Part shown: piece by piece, positions 42,537 through 50,563 of the stretch | How positions within the stretch are numbered: position 1 is the first letter of the stretch | How the letters are laid out: the number at the start of each line of letters is the position of its first letter | Assembly: GCA_964409235.1 (NCBI GenBank) | Contig: CAYPCN010000003.1 | Location: 27,168-91,167 of the forward strand | From: CAINFV01 sp964409235 | Lineage (GTDB): Bacteria > Chlamydiota > Chlamydiia > Chlamydiales > FEN-1388 | Direction: 5' to 3' | DNA length: 64,000 nt | Translations under genes and position numbers: made by a program | Notes under the pieces: model-generated | Databases searched by the model: none | The model's input: only the letters and a program-made list of their open reading frames with translations | Told to the model about the DNA's origin: nothing

Positions 42537-43655
42537 TTACACTGCTCGTTGCAGGTCCACAAGGCGGTTGAGTTGCTCCCACGGGAACTCAGGCCGCCCA
42601 AAATGCCCTCCAAAGGCACTTTTGCCAAAGAAAGGCGTTGTCAATCGCAGCTCTTGGATAATGCCCCCCACCGAGAAGTTAAAGGTGGCCCGTATTGCCT
42701 CTTCTAGGCGATGCAGAGGGACTTTTTCCGTGCCAAAGCAGTTGAGCCCTATGTTCAATGGCGTGGTGCGGCCAATGGAGTAGATGAGCTGAAGTTCGCA
42801 CCGCGTGGCCAGCTGTGCAGCAACGACATGTTTAGCAACATAGCGGGCCATATAGGCACCGGAACGATCGACCTTGGTGGCATCTTTGCCTGAATATGCG
42901 CCACCGCCGTGGCGTATGCTAGAGCCGTAGCTGTCGACGATCTGCTTGCGACCTGTGAGCCCGGTGTCGGCGAGAGGCCCTCCGATGACAAATCGCCCTG
43001 ATGGATTGGCAAGGACAAGCGAAGGATGAACGTCATACGACTCAGCGGCGGCCATCACGATGGCAGTGAGAGCTGAGCGGACATCTTCTAACGGCGCTTC
43101 TTCAGTGTGCTGCCAGGAGACAATGGCCGATCCCCTCTCTCCACTGGTTGTGTCGAGCGACACCTGCGTTTTACCATCAAGGCCTAGAAAGGGGTATGTT
43201 CCTCGGCTTCTTGCCTCTTGAATCCGCCCGACGATCGTCCGTGCGATCTCGTACGACTTCGGCATCAACGTTGGGGTATCTATGCAGGCATAGCCATACA
43301 TCATCCCTTGGTCGCCGGCGGTGAGATGGGCCACATCGCCCCGCTTCCCTACTGACCTCGAAATATCGGGCGACTGCTCACATAGCGACGAAACAATGTT
43401 CAGGCGCGAGAGGAAATGGTCGGCATATCCAATATCGTGCAACACGCTTTTGACAATCTCTTCGACGTTCAGGTGTGCCGAGGTGGAGACTTCACCGCCA
43501 ACAGCGACGAGCCCATGGGAGACGAGGGTCTCAACGGCGACTCGGCTGGAGGGGTCTTCGGAGAGGCAGGCGTCGAGGATGGCATCTGAAATCTGATCGG
43601 CGATTTTGTCAGGATGCCCCCTGGCAATTCCCTCAGAAACTTCAAATTGCGACAT
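42537..43655 (-). CDS. metK: S-adenosylmethionine synthetase
   Basis: Forms SAM from methionine and ATP. At 372 residues it has the usual length. Landmarks are EGIARGHPDKIADQISDAIL with the catalytic His, the methionine-loop GDQGMMYGYA, the ATP/Mg-binding GGPLADTGLTGRKQIVDSYG, and the HGGGAYSGKDATKVDRS loop. The ATG follows murI by 5 bases. C. trachomatis lacks metK and imports SAM, so its presence marks an environmental chlamydia with greater metabolic independence. Confidence 0.96.
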   Translation of the reverse strand: MSQFEVSEGIARGHPDKIADQISDAILDACLSEDPSSRVAVETLVSHGLVAVGGEVSTSAHLNVEEIVKSVLHDIGYADHFLSRLNIVSSLCEQSPDISRSVGKRGDVAHLTAGDQGMMYGYACIDTPTLMPKSYEIARTIVGRIQEARSRGTYPFLGLDGKTQVSLDTTSGERGSAIVSWQHTEEAPLEDVRSALTAIVMAAAESYDVHPSLVLANPSGRFVIGGPLADTGLTGRKQIVDSYGSSIRHGGGAYSGKDATKVDRSGAYMARYVAKHVVAAQLATRCELQLIYSIGRTTPLNIGLNCFGTEKVPLHRLEEAIRATFNFSVGGIIQELRLTTPFFGKSAFGGHFGRPEFPWEQLNRLVDLQRAV

Positions 43656-43660
43656 ACCCC

Positions 43661-44455
43661 CTACCCTGTGCGCTTATTCAATACCATCCCCATTTTTATG
43701 CCAAGAAATGTTTCACCAATGGCGGCAAACCGCTCCGCATCATCAGAAGTAAAAAAGCGATACGTAGCCGCAGCGGCGTCCGGAAGGGAGGGAAGCATAG
43801 GGGCGATAACGTCGGCGAGAGCTTGTGCTGGGTCGACAATGGTCACACTATTCCCCATTTCTTCTTGGATAAGAGAGGCTATCATCGGGTAGTGCGTGCA
43901 GCCGAGAAGAAGGGTGTCAATATTCTGCTGGCGAAGAGGGCGAAGATACTCGCGGACGACCAACTTCTTGATCTCTTCGCTTGGAGCGCCGTCTTCGATG
44001 AGGGAGACTAATAGCGGGCATGCAAGCGCCGTGACGCGGGCGTCGGGACGATGGGAAAGGATGGCATTGGTGTAACTTGAAGATTGAATCGTTCTCTTGG
44101 TGCCAATGACACCGATATTCCCACTGGTTGTCACAGCAGCTGCTCGTGCGGCGGCAGGGGCAATCACCCCATAGACAGGAACTGGAAAGCTCGATTGAAT
44201 ATGCACATGGGCAACGGACGTGGCCGTATTGCAGGCAATGATAATGGTGTCCGCGCCCTGATCCATGAGGAACGAGCTGTTTTCAACGGCATACCTGATG
44301 ATGGTGTCCGCACTTTTCGTGCCATACGGGAAGCGTGCCGTATCACCAAAGTAGATGAGGGAAAACCCCCGACATCGGTCGAAGAGCGCTTTGACAACTG
44401 TTAAGCCTCCTAGCCCAGAATCAAAAATTCCAATGACAGGAAGCTTCTCGCTCAT
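43661..44455 (-). CDS. murI: Glutamate racemase
   Basis: Supplies D-glutamate for peptidoglycan. The 264-residue protein has both catalytic cysteines in their motifs (IIACNTATS near residue 75 and LLGCTHYPMI near 185), the N-terminal IGIFDSGLGGLTV signature and YFGDTARFPYGTKS. ATG 44455 overlaps the stop of the LysM gene (ATGA). C. trachomatis has no dedicated MurI and relies on DapF, so this is again a feature of the environmental relatives. Confidence 0.96.
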   Translation of the reverse strand: MSEKLPVIGIFDSGLGGLTVVKALFDRCRGFSLIYFGDTARFPYGTKSADTIIRYAVENSSFLMDQGADTIIIACNTATSVAHVHIQSSFPVPVYGVIAPAAARAAAVTTSGNIGVIGTKRTIQSSSYTNAILSHRPDARVTALACPLLVSLIEDGAPSEEIKKLVVREYLRPLRQQNIDTLLLGCTHYPMIASLIQEEMGNSVTIVDPAQALADVIAPMLPSLPDAAAATYRFFTSDDAERFAAIGETFLGIKMGMVLNKRTG

Positions 44456-45054
44456 GGACTGCGAACTCTCAGTTCTTGCCCGGGATGGATGGTCGCACTT
44501 TGGAGAGCATTGAGATCTTTGAGTTCTTGGATGGTCATACTATGGGCACGAGCGATTTTCTCAAGAGAATCACCGCTTTTTACCTTGTAGGAAACTGTCT
44601 TCCCATCTGCCGCTGGCTTGCCGCTCAAGGCCAGGGTCAGGCTGCGCATGGCGTGTTCAAGCTCTCTGATGGCTTGCCCCTGTTGTCGCCCGGTCTCCTT
44701 GAGGCTGTTGACGGTTTTCGCAAGATCGTTGACAGTCTGCGAAAGCTCGTTCGAATGGGTCTTCAGCTGCTTTAAATCTTGCGAGAGTCTTTCAAGTGTG
44801 GCGTCAAACGTCTTTTGGCGACTCGACGACCCTGCGCGCGCATCGGCGAGAGACTCTCGCGTGGCGCGAAGAAGCGACGAGACTTCTTTCTCAAGGGCTT
44901 CCCTCGCCTGCTCCTGGGTAGAGATACTGTTTTTCAGCATCTCTACCTCTGTCTCGCAGGCGTGGAGACGGTGGGAAAGCGCATTTGTCGCGCTATCGGC
45001 AGCCGATAGCTGGCAACTCACGGCGACGACGACAATGGAACAAATGCGCTTCAC
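44452..45054 (-). CDS. LysM-domain periplasmic protein with coiled coil
   Basis: A 200-residue exported protein. GTG 45054 with GGGGGA upstream opens a signal peptide (ICSIVVVAVSCQLSAADS). Then follows a long coiled coil (about residues 30-140; LSQTVNDLAKTVNSLKETG) and a C-terminal LysM domain (YKVKSGDSLEKIARAHSM, then LNALQSATIHPGQELRV) that should bind peptidoglycan. In C. trachomatis the gene after pal (CT601) is also a LysM protein linked to the Tol-Pal cluster, and it is used here in the same place. Confidence 0.88.
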   Translation of the reverse strand: MKRICSIVVVAVSCQLSAADSATNALSHRLHACETEVEMLKNSISTQEQAREALEKEVSSLLRATRESLADARAGSSSRQKTFDATLERLSQDLKQLKTHSNELSQTVNDLAKTVNSLKETGRQQGQAIRELEHAMRSLTLALSGKPAADGKTVSYKVKSGDSLEKIARAHSMTIQELKDLNALQSATIHPGQELRVRSP

Positions 45055-45067
45055 GGTACGTATCCCC

Positions 45068-45781
45068 CTACCTTTCGTAGACCTTGAACTGCGCGCGGCG
45101 ATTCAGCCGATGGAATTCTTCGCCATCTTCATCAAAGAGCAGCTTTTCCTTGCCATACGAAATCGTGAAAATGCGGTCCGGAGAGATGCCTTCTTGGATG
45201 AGGGCTGTACGGACGGCATTCGCGCGATTGGCGCCAAGAGCAAAGTTGTATGCTCCTGAACCCCGTTTGTCGCAGTGCCCTTCGACGAAGAGATAGAGGT
45301 GAGGGTGGTTTCTCATGTACGTCGAGATATTTTGGAGGATCCGTATGTTTTCGTCGCTCTTGATGAGGCTACTGTTATACTCAAAGTGGACGTGCTCAAA
45401 GATGGGTGCTAACTCTGGGTCTAACGCAGGGTCTTTAAAGGCTTCAATGCCTGGAATCGCACTCCCTGCCTCTCCAGGAGACTCTTTTGGCGGAGGAATG
45501 GCTTCGGCATCGCCAATCTGGAGGTCCACCTGATCGTCGCTCAATGGTGTGAAGTCTTTATGGTCTTTTGTGAACGCGATAGGGCCGCCGTCGCCGAATG
45601 CAACACCGTTATTGATTTGTCGCGATGTTCCCTGCTTCCCGCCAAGGGTGTCCATACCTCGGCTGACATGGCGTCCGGCCGTTTTCGTGTCGTTCCACAC
45701 ATCGTCAGCAGAGCGTCGACAGCCAATCATGACACTGCCGAGAGTAAGTAAGGGGATGAGTATCAGATGTAACTGCTTCAT
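45068..45781 (-). CDS. pal: Peptidoglycan-associated lipoprotein Pal
   Basis: Outer-membrane lipoprotein anchoring the Tol system to peptidoglycan. ATG 45781 has GAGGA upstream; the lipobox is VMIGC near residue 21. The C-terminal OmpA domain has FEYNSSLIK, the diaminopimelate-binding VEGHCDKRGSGAYNFALGANR, and the final NRRAQFKVYE. The linker between lipobox and OmpA domain is about 110 residues, longer than in E. coli. It follows tolB by 25 bases. Confidence 0.94.
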   Translation of the reverse strand: MKQLHLILIPLLTLGSVMIGCRRSADDVWNDTKTAGRHVSRGMDTLGGKQGTSRQINNGVAFGDGGPIAFTKDHKDFTPLSDDQVDLQIGDAEAIPPPKESPGEAGSAIPGIEAFKDPALDPELAPIFEHVHFEYNSSLIKSDENIRILQNISTYMRNHPHLYLFVEGHCDKRGSGAYNFALGANRANAVRTALIQEGISPDRIFTISYGKEKLLFDEDGEEFHRLNRRAQFKVYER

Positions 45782-45806
45782 GTACGTCCTCAAGTGATGG
45801 TATATC

Positions 45807-47252
45807 CTACGATCTTGCGCAAACAGCTCGTTCCCATGCAGGGAAGAGTTTTTCCGAAGGTCCGGAAGAGATCTTCACAGGCTTGGGTTGATTCATGTTC
45901 ACCATGTACAACTCGCATCCAGAGCCCGTAAAGGCATGGAAGACGAGATGTATGCTGTCTGGTGCCCACGAAGGGCTTTCCTTATTGCCTCGGCCGTCTG
46001 TCAGCTGTTGTTCTATTCCTCGTTCGACATCATAGATCCAAATCTGCCTCTCTCCGCCATTTTTTGCACTATATGCTATTTTCTTACCATCGGGCGACCA
46101 ACACGGAGCCGTGCTTTCGCGGCAGCGCTTGGTAATGAGGATAGGGTGGAGATCTGTGGATTTCGCTCCAGGCTGCGGGATGTCCATGATATAAATTTTT
46201 GCCGAGCCGTCTTTATTGGACACAAAGGCGATCTTGGAGCCGTCAGGGGATAATGCCGGACAGCCAGTGGCCGTCCCCTTCATATGGAAGATCTGCCGTG
46301 GTTTGCCGATAGCGCCCACACCCGCTTCAAAGGGGACGAGGTATAGATCGGCGGTTCCGGTGATATCAGAGCAAAAGGCCACGGCCGAGCCGTCGCTCGC
46401 GACGGCTGGTGTCAGCTGATTCCCGCGCATGGTCGTCACTCGATAGACGCTTCCATCGCGAAGAGAGGCAGCATAGAGCTTAGGCTGCCCTAATTCATAC
46501 GAGACATAGAGGAACGTCTGGCTATGTTGCGGTTGTGAAGGATCGGCATGGGCCATTGCCGGTCGCATCGGAGGAATCCAGGCAGGAGTGGTGCACAGAG
46601 AATTGGTGTGGGTGAGCTGGCGTGCATTCTGGCCATCATAATCGGCTTCATAGATCTCCGACGTTGTGATTGGCTCTCCCGTGCCCGTTGTCTTCCGCTG
46701 TTTCACCACATAGAGGATGCTCGTACTGGCAATGCCAGGCTTGCCGAACAACATCAGGTGAATGCCGTCTGAGAGCTGATGAATGCGCTTTCGATCTTTT
46801 GCCAGGTCGCCGGTCAGAGCAATAGGGCCAATAGTCCGCACGGTTCCTGACGTGATCTGCACGACCTTGACGGTGAGATCACGCTGCTGGATCTTCCAAC
46901 GGATGAGGTACGAAAGTCCAAAGGTGCGAAGAGCATCAAGCTGGACAGGACTGTCAAACCCAGCCTCTATGGCGCTCCGGATGAGGGTTTGTTCTTTTTC
47001 TTCGATGACGCGCGTCATGCCGTTGTAATTCAGGTCAAAGGTGAGCACGTGTTCGAGCTTGGAGAGATAGTCCTTCGAGAAGCCCGTGGTGAGAGCTTCT
47101 ATAGGCTCTACATGGGTTGGAAGAAGAGCATGCTCGCTTCCAAGGAGGACGAGCACCTCATCAGGATCTTGTGCAGCATAGCATGCGCCGCCTGCGAGGA
47201 GGGCGGATAGAGCACACACAACCATCGAGCGAAGAAAAAGATGCCGAACCAT
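45807..47252 (-). CDS. tolB: Tol-Pal system protein TolB
   Basis: Periplasmic beta-propeller of the Tol-Pal system. The signal peptide (FLRSMVVCALSALLAGGACYA) is followed by the N-terminal TolB domain and propeller repeats such as CPALSPDGSKIAFVSNKDG, WSPDGKKIAYSAKNGG and WAPDSIHLVFHAF. ATG 47252 is preferred over 47255 because the ribosome-binding GGAGG lies 4 bases upstream of it. That GGAGG belongs to the arm of an inverted repeat shared with the divergent idi gene. Order tolQ-R-A-(idi)-B-pal agrees with CT596-CT600 except for the inserted genes. Confidence 0.93.
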   Translation of the reverse strand: MVRHLFLRSMVVCALSALLAGGACYAAQDPDEVLVLLGSEHALLPTHVEPIEALTTGFSKDYLSKLEHVLTFDLNYNGMTRVIEEKEQTLIRSAIEAGFDSPVQLDALRTFGLSYLIRWKIQQRDLTVKVVQITSGTVRTIGPIALTGDLAKDRKRIHQLSDGIHLMLFGKPGIASTSILYVVKQRKTTGTGEPITTSEIYEADYDGQNARQLTHTNSLCTTPAWIPPMRPAMAHADPSQPQHSQTFLYVSYELGQPKLYAASLRDGSVYRVTTMRGNQLTPAVASDGSAVAFCSDITGTADLYLVPFEAGVGAIGKPRQIFHMKGTATGCPALSPDGSKIAFVSNKDGSAKIYIMDIPQPGAKSTDLHPILITKRCRESTAPCWSPDGKKIAYSAKNGGERQIWIYDVERGIEQQLTDGRGNKESPSWAPDSIHLVFHAFTGSGCELYMVNMNQPKPVKISSGPSEKLFPAWERAVCARS

Positions 47253-47371
47253 CATACCTCCAAAAGCCACATCGCAAATGACTCTCACTGCTCCGAGTCG
47301 CTTTATATATCATGTTTTTGTATTTTTTGTGGCATTATAGAGCATTTGTGATGTGGCTTTTGGAGGATATG
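47253..47371. repeat. Inverted repeat between tolB and idi (short form of the palindromic element)
   Basis: Left arm at 47253-47280 (CATACCTCCAAAAGCCACAT then CGCAAATG) and right arm at 47343-47371 (CATTTGTGATGTGGCTTTTG then GAGGATATG) are nearly perfect inverted copies of about 28 bases. They match the arm of the intergenic element (compare CCTCCAAAAGGCACATCGCA at 17380). Between the arms are about 60 AT-rich bases but not the CATATGTC palindrome. Each arm ends in GGAGG that serves as the ribosome-binding site of the adjoining gene, tolB on the left and idi on the right. Confidence 0.85.
47281..47342. promoter_or_regulatory. Probable divergent promoter region of tolB and idi
   Basis: The 62 bases between the arms are AT-rich (TTTATATATCATGTTTTTG, GGCATTATAG) and are the only space from which both genes can be transcribed. 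I cannot assign exact -35 and -10 boxes. Confidence 0.5.
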
Positions 47372-47874
47372 TGGAAGAAGTGATCCTTGTCGACCTCGAT
47401 GATCAGATCGTTGGAACGATGGGCAAGCTCCAGGCTCATAGAGAGGGCCGTCTGCATCGAGCTGTGTCTGTCTGCCTGTTCAACACAGAAGGCGACTGGC
47501 TCCTCCAACGGCGTTCCTTGCACAAATACCACAGCCCTGGCCTCTGGTCGAACAGCTGCTGCAGCCATCCCTATCCTGGAGAGACAACAGAGGTCGCTGC
47601 ATTGCGAAGGGTGGCGCAAGAGCTGGGAGTGTCGTGTCCCCTCTCATTCGCCACATCGTTCATCTATCGCGCTGACGTAGGCAATGGTTGTGTTGAACAT
47701 GAATTTGACCATCTGTTCATTGGACAGTATGACGGACCTATCATTCCAAATCCGGAAGAAGTCCTAGAAGTAGGATGGTGGAAGAAGAGCACGATGCTGA
47801 GAGCCCTTCAACAGACACCTTCACTGTTCACGGCGTGGTTTCCCATCATCGTCCAACGGGTTATGGCTAGGTAA
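47371..47874 (+). CDS. idi: Isopentenyl-diphosphate delta-isomerase (type I)
   Basis: Interconverts isopentenyl and dimethylallyl diphosphate. The 167-residue Nudix-like fold has the N-terminal VDLDDQIVG, GRLHRAVSVCLFN, the catalytic-Cys motif WSNSCCSHPYPGE, the RRVAQELG Nudix-like helix and the Glu motif CVEHEFDHLF near residue 115. Start at GTG 47371 with GGAGG 4 bases upstream; the frame is open to 47353. The gene splits the tol cluster, lying divergently next to tolB. Confidence 0.92.
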   Translation: MEEVILVDLDDQIVGTMGKLQAHREGRLHRAVSVCLFNTEGDWLLQRRSLHKYHSPGLWSNSCCSHPYPGETTEVAALRRVAQELGVSCPLSFATSFIYRADVGNGCVEHEFDHLFIGQYDGPIIPNPEEVLEVGWWKKSTMLRALQQTPSLFTAWFPIIVQRVMAR

Positions 47875-47883
47875 GGAGACATA

Positions 47884-48237
47884 ATGACTTTTGCTATTTC
47901 CAATGCTCAAGAGCACGTCGCTTCTCATCCTCACCAGCAGGACGATGGTGGTGGTGCGCCAACAGAGGAATCGCCCCCAGTCCTCACACTCTTCTTCTCC
48001 ATACTTGCCCAAGAGATGGGACTCTCTGAAGACCAGGTGCATGAGAGCTTCCGAGAGGCCTTACTGCACAATGACGAGTTACTGCGGAATTGGCGTGTGC
48101 TGAATGAGATGCTTCAGGTCGTTGAGTCGTTTGGATACGAGACGCCGCGCGCCTCAGTGCTCTATCTGGCAAGGTCGATAGCTACTATTTGGACCGCATC
48201 GAACACTACGACGGCAAGTGCGCCTTTACGAACATGA
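47884..48237 (+). CDS. Small hypothetical protein
   Basis: A 117-residue ORF with AAGGAGA just before ATG 47884, 9 bases after idi. No family recognised. The N terminus is polar (HPHQQDDGGGAPTEESPP); the centre is helical (VLTLFFSILAQEMGLSEDQV). The final 12 bases overlap the opposing tolA-like gene. The strong binding site and tight spacing argue that it is translated with idi; its role is unknown. Confidence 0.65.
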   Translation: MTFAISNAQEHVASHPHQQDDGGGAPTEESPPVLTLFFSILAQEMGLSEDQVHESFREALLHNDELLRNWRVLNEMLQVVESFGYETPRASVLYLARSIATIWTASNTTTASAPLRT

Positions 48238-49242
48238 CCAGACCAGCTCATTAGAAAGCCGAAGAGCAAAAGTATGGTCTGATTCGCCGGGGAAGCTGGA
48301 GCCAAATGGAGAAAAATGAATGGTGCGCAGCTTCTCCTCAATGGAACGCTTGACCGCCGCATTTTTTCCACTAACTACCTGCACGCGACTGACAGCTCCC
48401 GCTCGTGTCAACGTGAGCTTCACTCGCACTTCTCCTGGCTCTGGCAGACGGATATTGAGCTGAAGTCGACGAATGAGATCGCCGATATAACACGCCTCAG
48501 GAGAGGCGGAGGAATACCCTTCAAAAGCGGCATCTTGGCTCTCATCACTTGCCACCAGCCCCTGCTCGACGTGTAATGTGCCAACAGCCCGCACGTGAGC
48601 GACATGCCCTGAACCTTTTCCGCCACCACTCGCCTGCTCCGCAGCCATCCTGGAGGTATCGAGGCGGTGAAGAGTTTCGCTCAGGAGCTTTTGGTCATAC
48701 GACGGGGAGCCCTTTGTTGACTTGACAGAGGTCTTCTTGCCGTGGGCAGAGGCAGTTGTTGCTTTCTGAGTGGATGAGGGTTGGGCCTTGGAGCTCACCG
48801 AAGTGCGTACTGTCGTTGTGGACGTTTGCGTGCGTGGAATGGACGAGGGGTTTTTCGTAGGAGCCGCCTGTGGAGGTGGCGCTGACTCTTTTTTCGGCTC
48901 TGGCGGTGGTTCCTCACGCGCTGCCGGAGGAGCTTCTTCCTGGACCACTTCAGGCTGTGGTGTGGGCATGGGTCCGGAGCGAGAAGCGATTTTTGGCGGC
49001 GATGCGGTCACAGCATGGCGAAGGCGCGGCGCGGGAAGCAGCGCAATGGATTGCACGGCAATGCGCTGAGGAATGGGCCGAGGGGTGGGCTCAGAGAGAG
49101 CTGAGAGAACGAAAAATGAAATGGAAAGGACATGGAGGAACAGCGAAATGACAAACGCTTTGCGCGTCGATCTCGTGATCGACAGGTCACAATCCACTAC
49201 TGACACAGATGGCCCTTTTTCGTCCTCTTCGAGGGAAGTCAA
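48226..49242 (-). CDS. tolA: TolA/TonB-like energy-transducing protein
   Basis: A 338-residue protein with one N-terminal membrane span (FVISLFLHVLSISFFVLSAL), a long Pro/Ala/Glu/Lys/Ser-rich periplasmic linker (about residues 55-200), and a C-terminal TonB/TolA domain (RLPEPGEVRVKLTLTRAGAV, VVSGKNAAVKRSIEEKL). It would span the periplasm between TolQR and TolB/Pal. The start is uncertain: TTG 49242 lies 6 bases after tolR but has no clear binding site; in-frame GTG codons follow at positions 13 and 16. It matches the place of CT598. Confidence 0.85.
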   Translation of the reverse strand: MTSLEEDEKGPSVSVVDCDLSITRSTRKAFVISLFLHVLSISFFVLSALSEPTPRPIPQRIAVQSIALLPAPRLRHAVTASPPKIASRSGPMPTPQPEVVQEEAPPAAREEPPPEPKKESAPPPQAAPTKNPSSIPRTQTSTTTVRTSVSSKAQPSSTQKATTASAHGKKTSVKSTKGSPSYDQKLLSETLHRLDTSRMAAEQASGGGKGSGHVAHVRAVGTLHVEQGLVASDESQDAAFEGYSSASPEACYIGDLIRRLQLNIRLPEPGEVRVKLTLTRAGAVSRVQVVSGKNAAVKRSIEEKLRTIHFSPFGSSFPGESDHTFALRLSNELVWSCS

Positions 49243-49248
49243 AATTTC

Positions 49249-49674
49249 TTACGATGGGGATAACACGATCTCCATTTCGTCAAATCCAGCTTGTTCCAAG
49301 CAGTTTTTGAGTGCCTGGTAGGTTCCAAAATGCGCTCGTTTATCATGAAATACTTGTGGACGAGCCTGTGGGAACTGCTTGCGCGCTATGAAGAGCTGGC
49401 GGGGAAGGTCGTCAAGCGCCGCCGGCGTCCCTCCGAGGAGGATAGTATTATCAGCGCGCACGTGGATTTGGATAGGGCTAGCCTCTTTCATCGACAGCGA
49501 AGATTGGGAAGGAAGGTTGGCGCCAGACGCGAGCTGCACCTGGTCGCGGTTGAGCAGCGGGGCAACGAGGATAAAGGCGATCAGCACCACAAACACCACG
49601 TCGATTAATGGCGTGATATTTATAACAGGCTCTTGGAGGTCGACGGTTCTGCGTCGTGAGAGACCCTCTCCCAT
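49249..49674 (-). CDS. tolR: TolR/ExbD biopolymer transport protein
   Basis: A 141-residue single-span protein: short cytoplasmic N terminus, membrane helix with the conserved Asp (ITPLIDVVFVVLIAFILVAPL), and a periplasmic domain (SPIQIHVRADNTILLGGTPA). Asp25 in the helix is the proton-carrying residue of the family. It starts 3 bases after tolQ and is followed by tolA. Confidence 0.94.
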   Translation of the reverse strand: MGEGLSRRRTVDLQEPVINITPLIDVVFVVLIAFILVAPLLNRDQVQLASGANLPSQSSLSMKEASPIQIHVRADNTILLGGTPAALDDLPRQLFIARKQFPQARPQVFHDKRAHFGTYQALKNCLEQAGFDEMEIVLSPS

Positions 49675-49677
49675 GGC

Positions 49678-50436
49678 CTACACCTCGACTGTTCGGTAGT
49701 GCATGCTGAAGGTAGAAAGCACCTCTGTGGCAAACCGTTCCATTTCGTGGTCGAATTCAGCGACGGTATTCTTCAGATAGTTATAGCCAATGAGTGCAGG
49801 GATGGCGTTCAGCAGGCCGATGACCGTCGTCGTAAGCGCCAACGACAGTCCTCCCAAGACCTGGGCGTTTGAGCTCATGGCGCCCTCCCCTAGTCCGGAA
49901 AATGTCACGAGGATGCCGTAGACCGTGCCAAGCAAGCCCAAGAACGGCGCGAGAGTGACAATAGTAGAAAGAAGGTACAGATGCCGCTCTAGGTATTTGG
50001 TGACGGTGGAAATGGTCGAGCAGGCGTGCGTCTCGAGGAGAGCAATGTCTGAGGCTGCCAACAGGGAGGTGTGGGAGCTGGCCGTAGCATCGCCATGTTT
50101 CCCCCTGGTATTCTTTTCAAACAGCTCAGCCGTCTTGCCCTTTAAGACTTCATAGACAATCTGAAACGCGTTTGGCGTTTCTGGGTGTGTGGTTCGAGAA
50201 TGGGTAACAGAAAGAGGGTTGCTCTTCTGCTCGAAGAAAGATCGTTTAAAGAGCAACGACTCTTGCTTGACACGGCTTGTAATCCACCATTTGTGGATGA
50301 TGATAGTCCAACTGATCAGCGACAGGACGATCAACGCGATGAAGATCATTCTTCCGATAAGATCAGAATCCATCCACGCCGTAACAAAGGGATTCTGAGC
50401 TGCTCCAAGCAGGCATAACAGAGGGAACGATGTCAT
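49678..50436 (-). CDS. tolQ: TolQ/ExbB proton-channel protein
   Basis: A 252-residue protein with three membrane spans (MIFIALIVLSLISWTIIIHK; LYLLSTIVTLAPFLGLLGTV; GGLSLALTTTVIGLLNAIPA), the last two carrying the MotA/TolQ/ExbB signature GLLGTVYGILVTF and ALTTTVIGL. With TolR it converts proton motive force into movement of TolA. It opens the minus-strand run tolQ-tolR-tolA. The 127 bases upstream, to the dnaB stop, hold a hairpin at 50538-50554. Confidence 0.94.
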   Translation of the reverse strand: MTSFPLLCLLGAAQNPFVTAWMDSDLIGRMIFIALIVLSLISWTIIIHKWWITSRVKQESLLFKRSFFEQKSNPLSVTHSRTTHPETPNAFQIVYEVLKGKTAELFEKNTRGKHGDATASSHTSLLAASDIALLETHACSTISTVTKYLERHLYLLSTIVTLAPFLGLLGTVYGILVTFSGLGEGAMSSNAQVLGGLSLALTTTVIGLLNAIPALIGYNYLKNTVAEFDHEMERFATEVLSTFSMHYRTVEV

Positions 50437-50537
50437 ACAATGAGCTCACATTGTAGAGGGTCATGAAGGTTTCGTACCAGAGACTATGCCATCCACAATG
50501 CTTTTTGCAATGGGCAAATGGGAGGGAGTTCGCAGTC

Positions 50538-50554
50538 TCTCCCTTCGAGGGAGA
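50538..50554 (-). terminator. Hairpin after dnaB (weak terminator candidate)
   Basis: Stem TCTCCCT / AGGGAGA with a 3-base loop, about 10 bases beyond the dnaB stop on its coding strand. There is no following T-run, so termination is uncertain. A related sequence occurs at 61187-61230. Confidence 0.4.
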
Positions 50555-50563
50555 CATCAGCAT

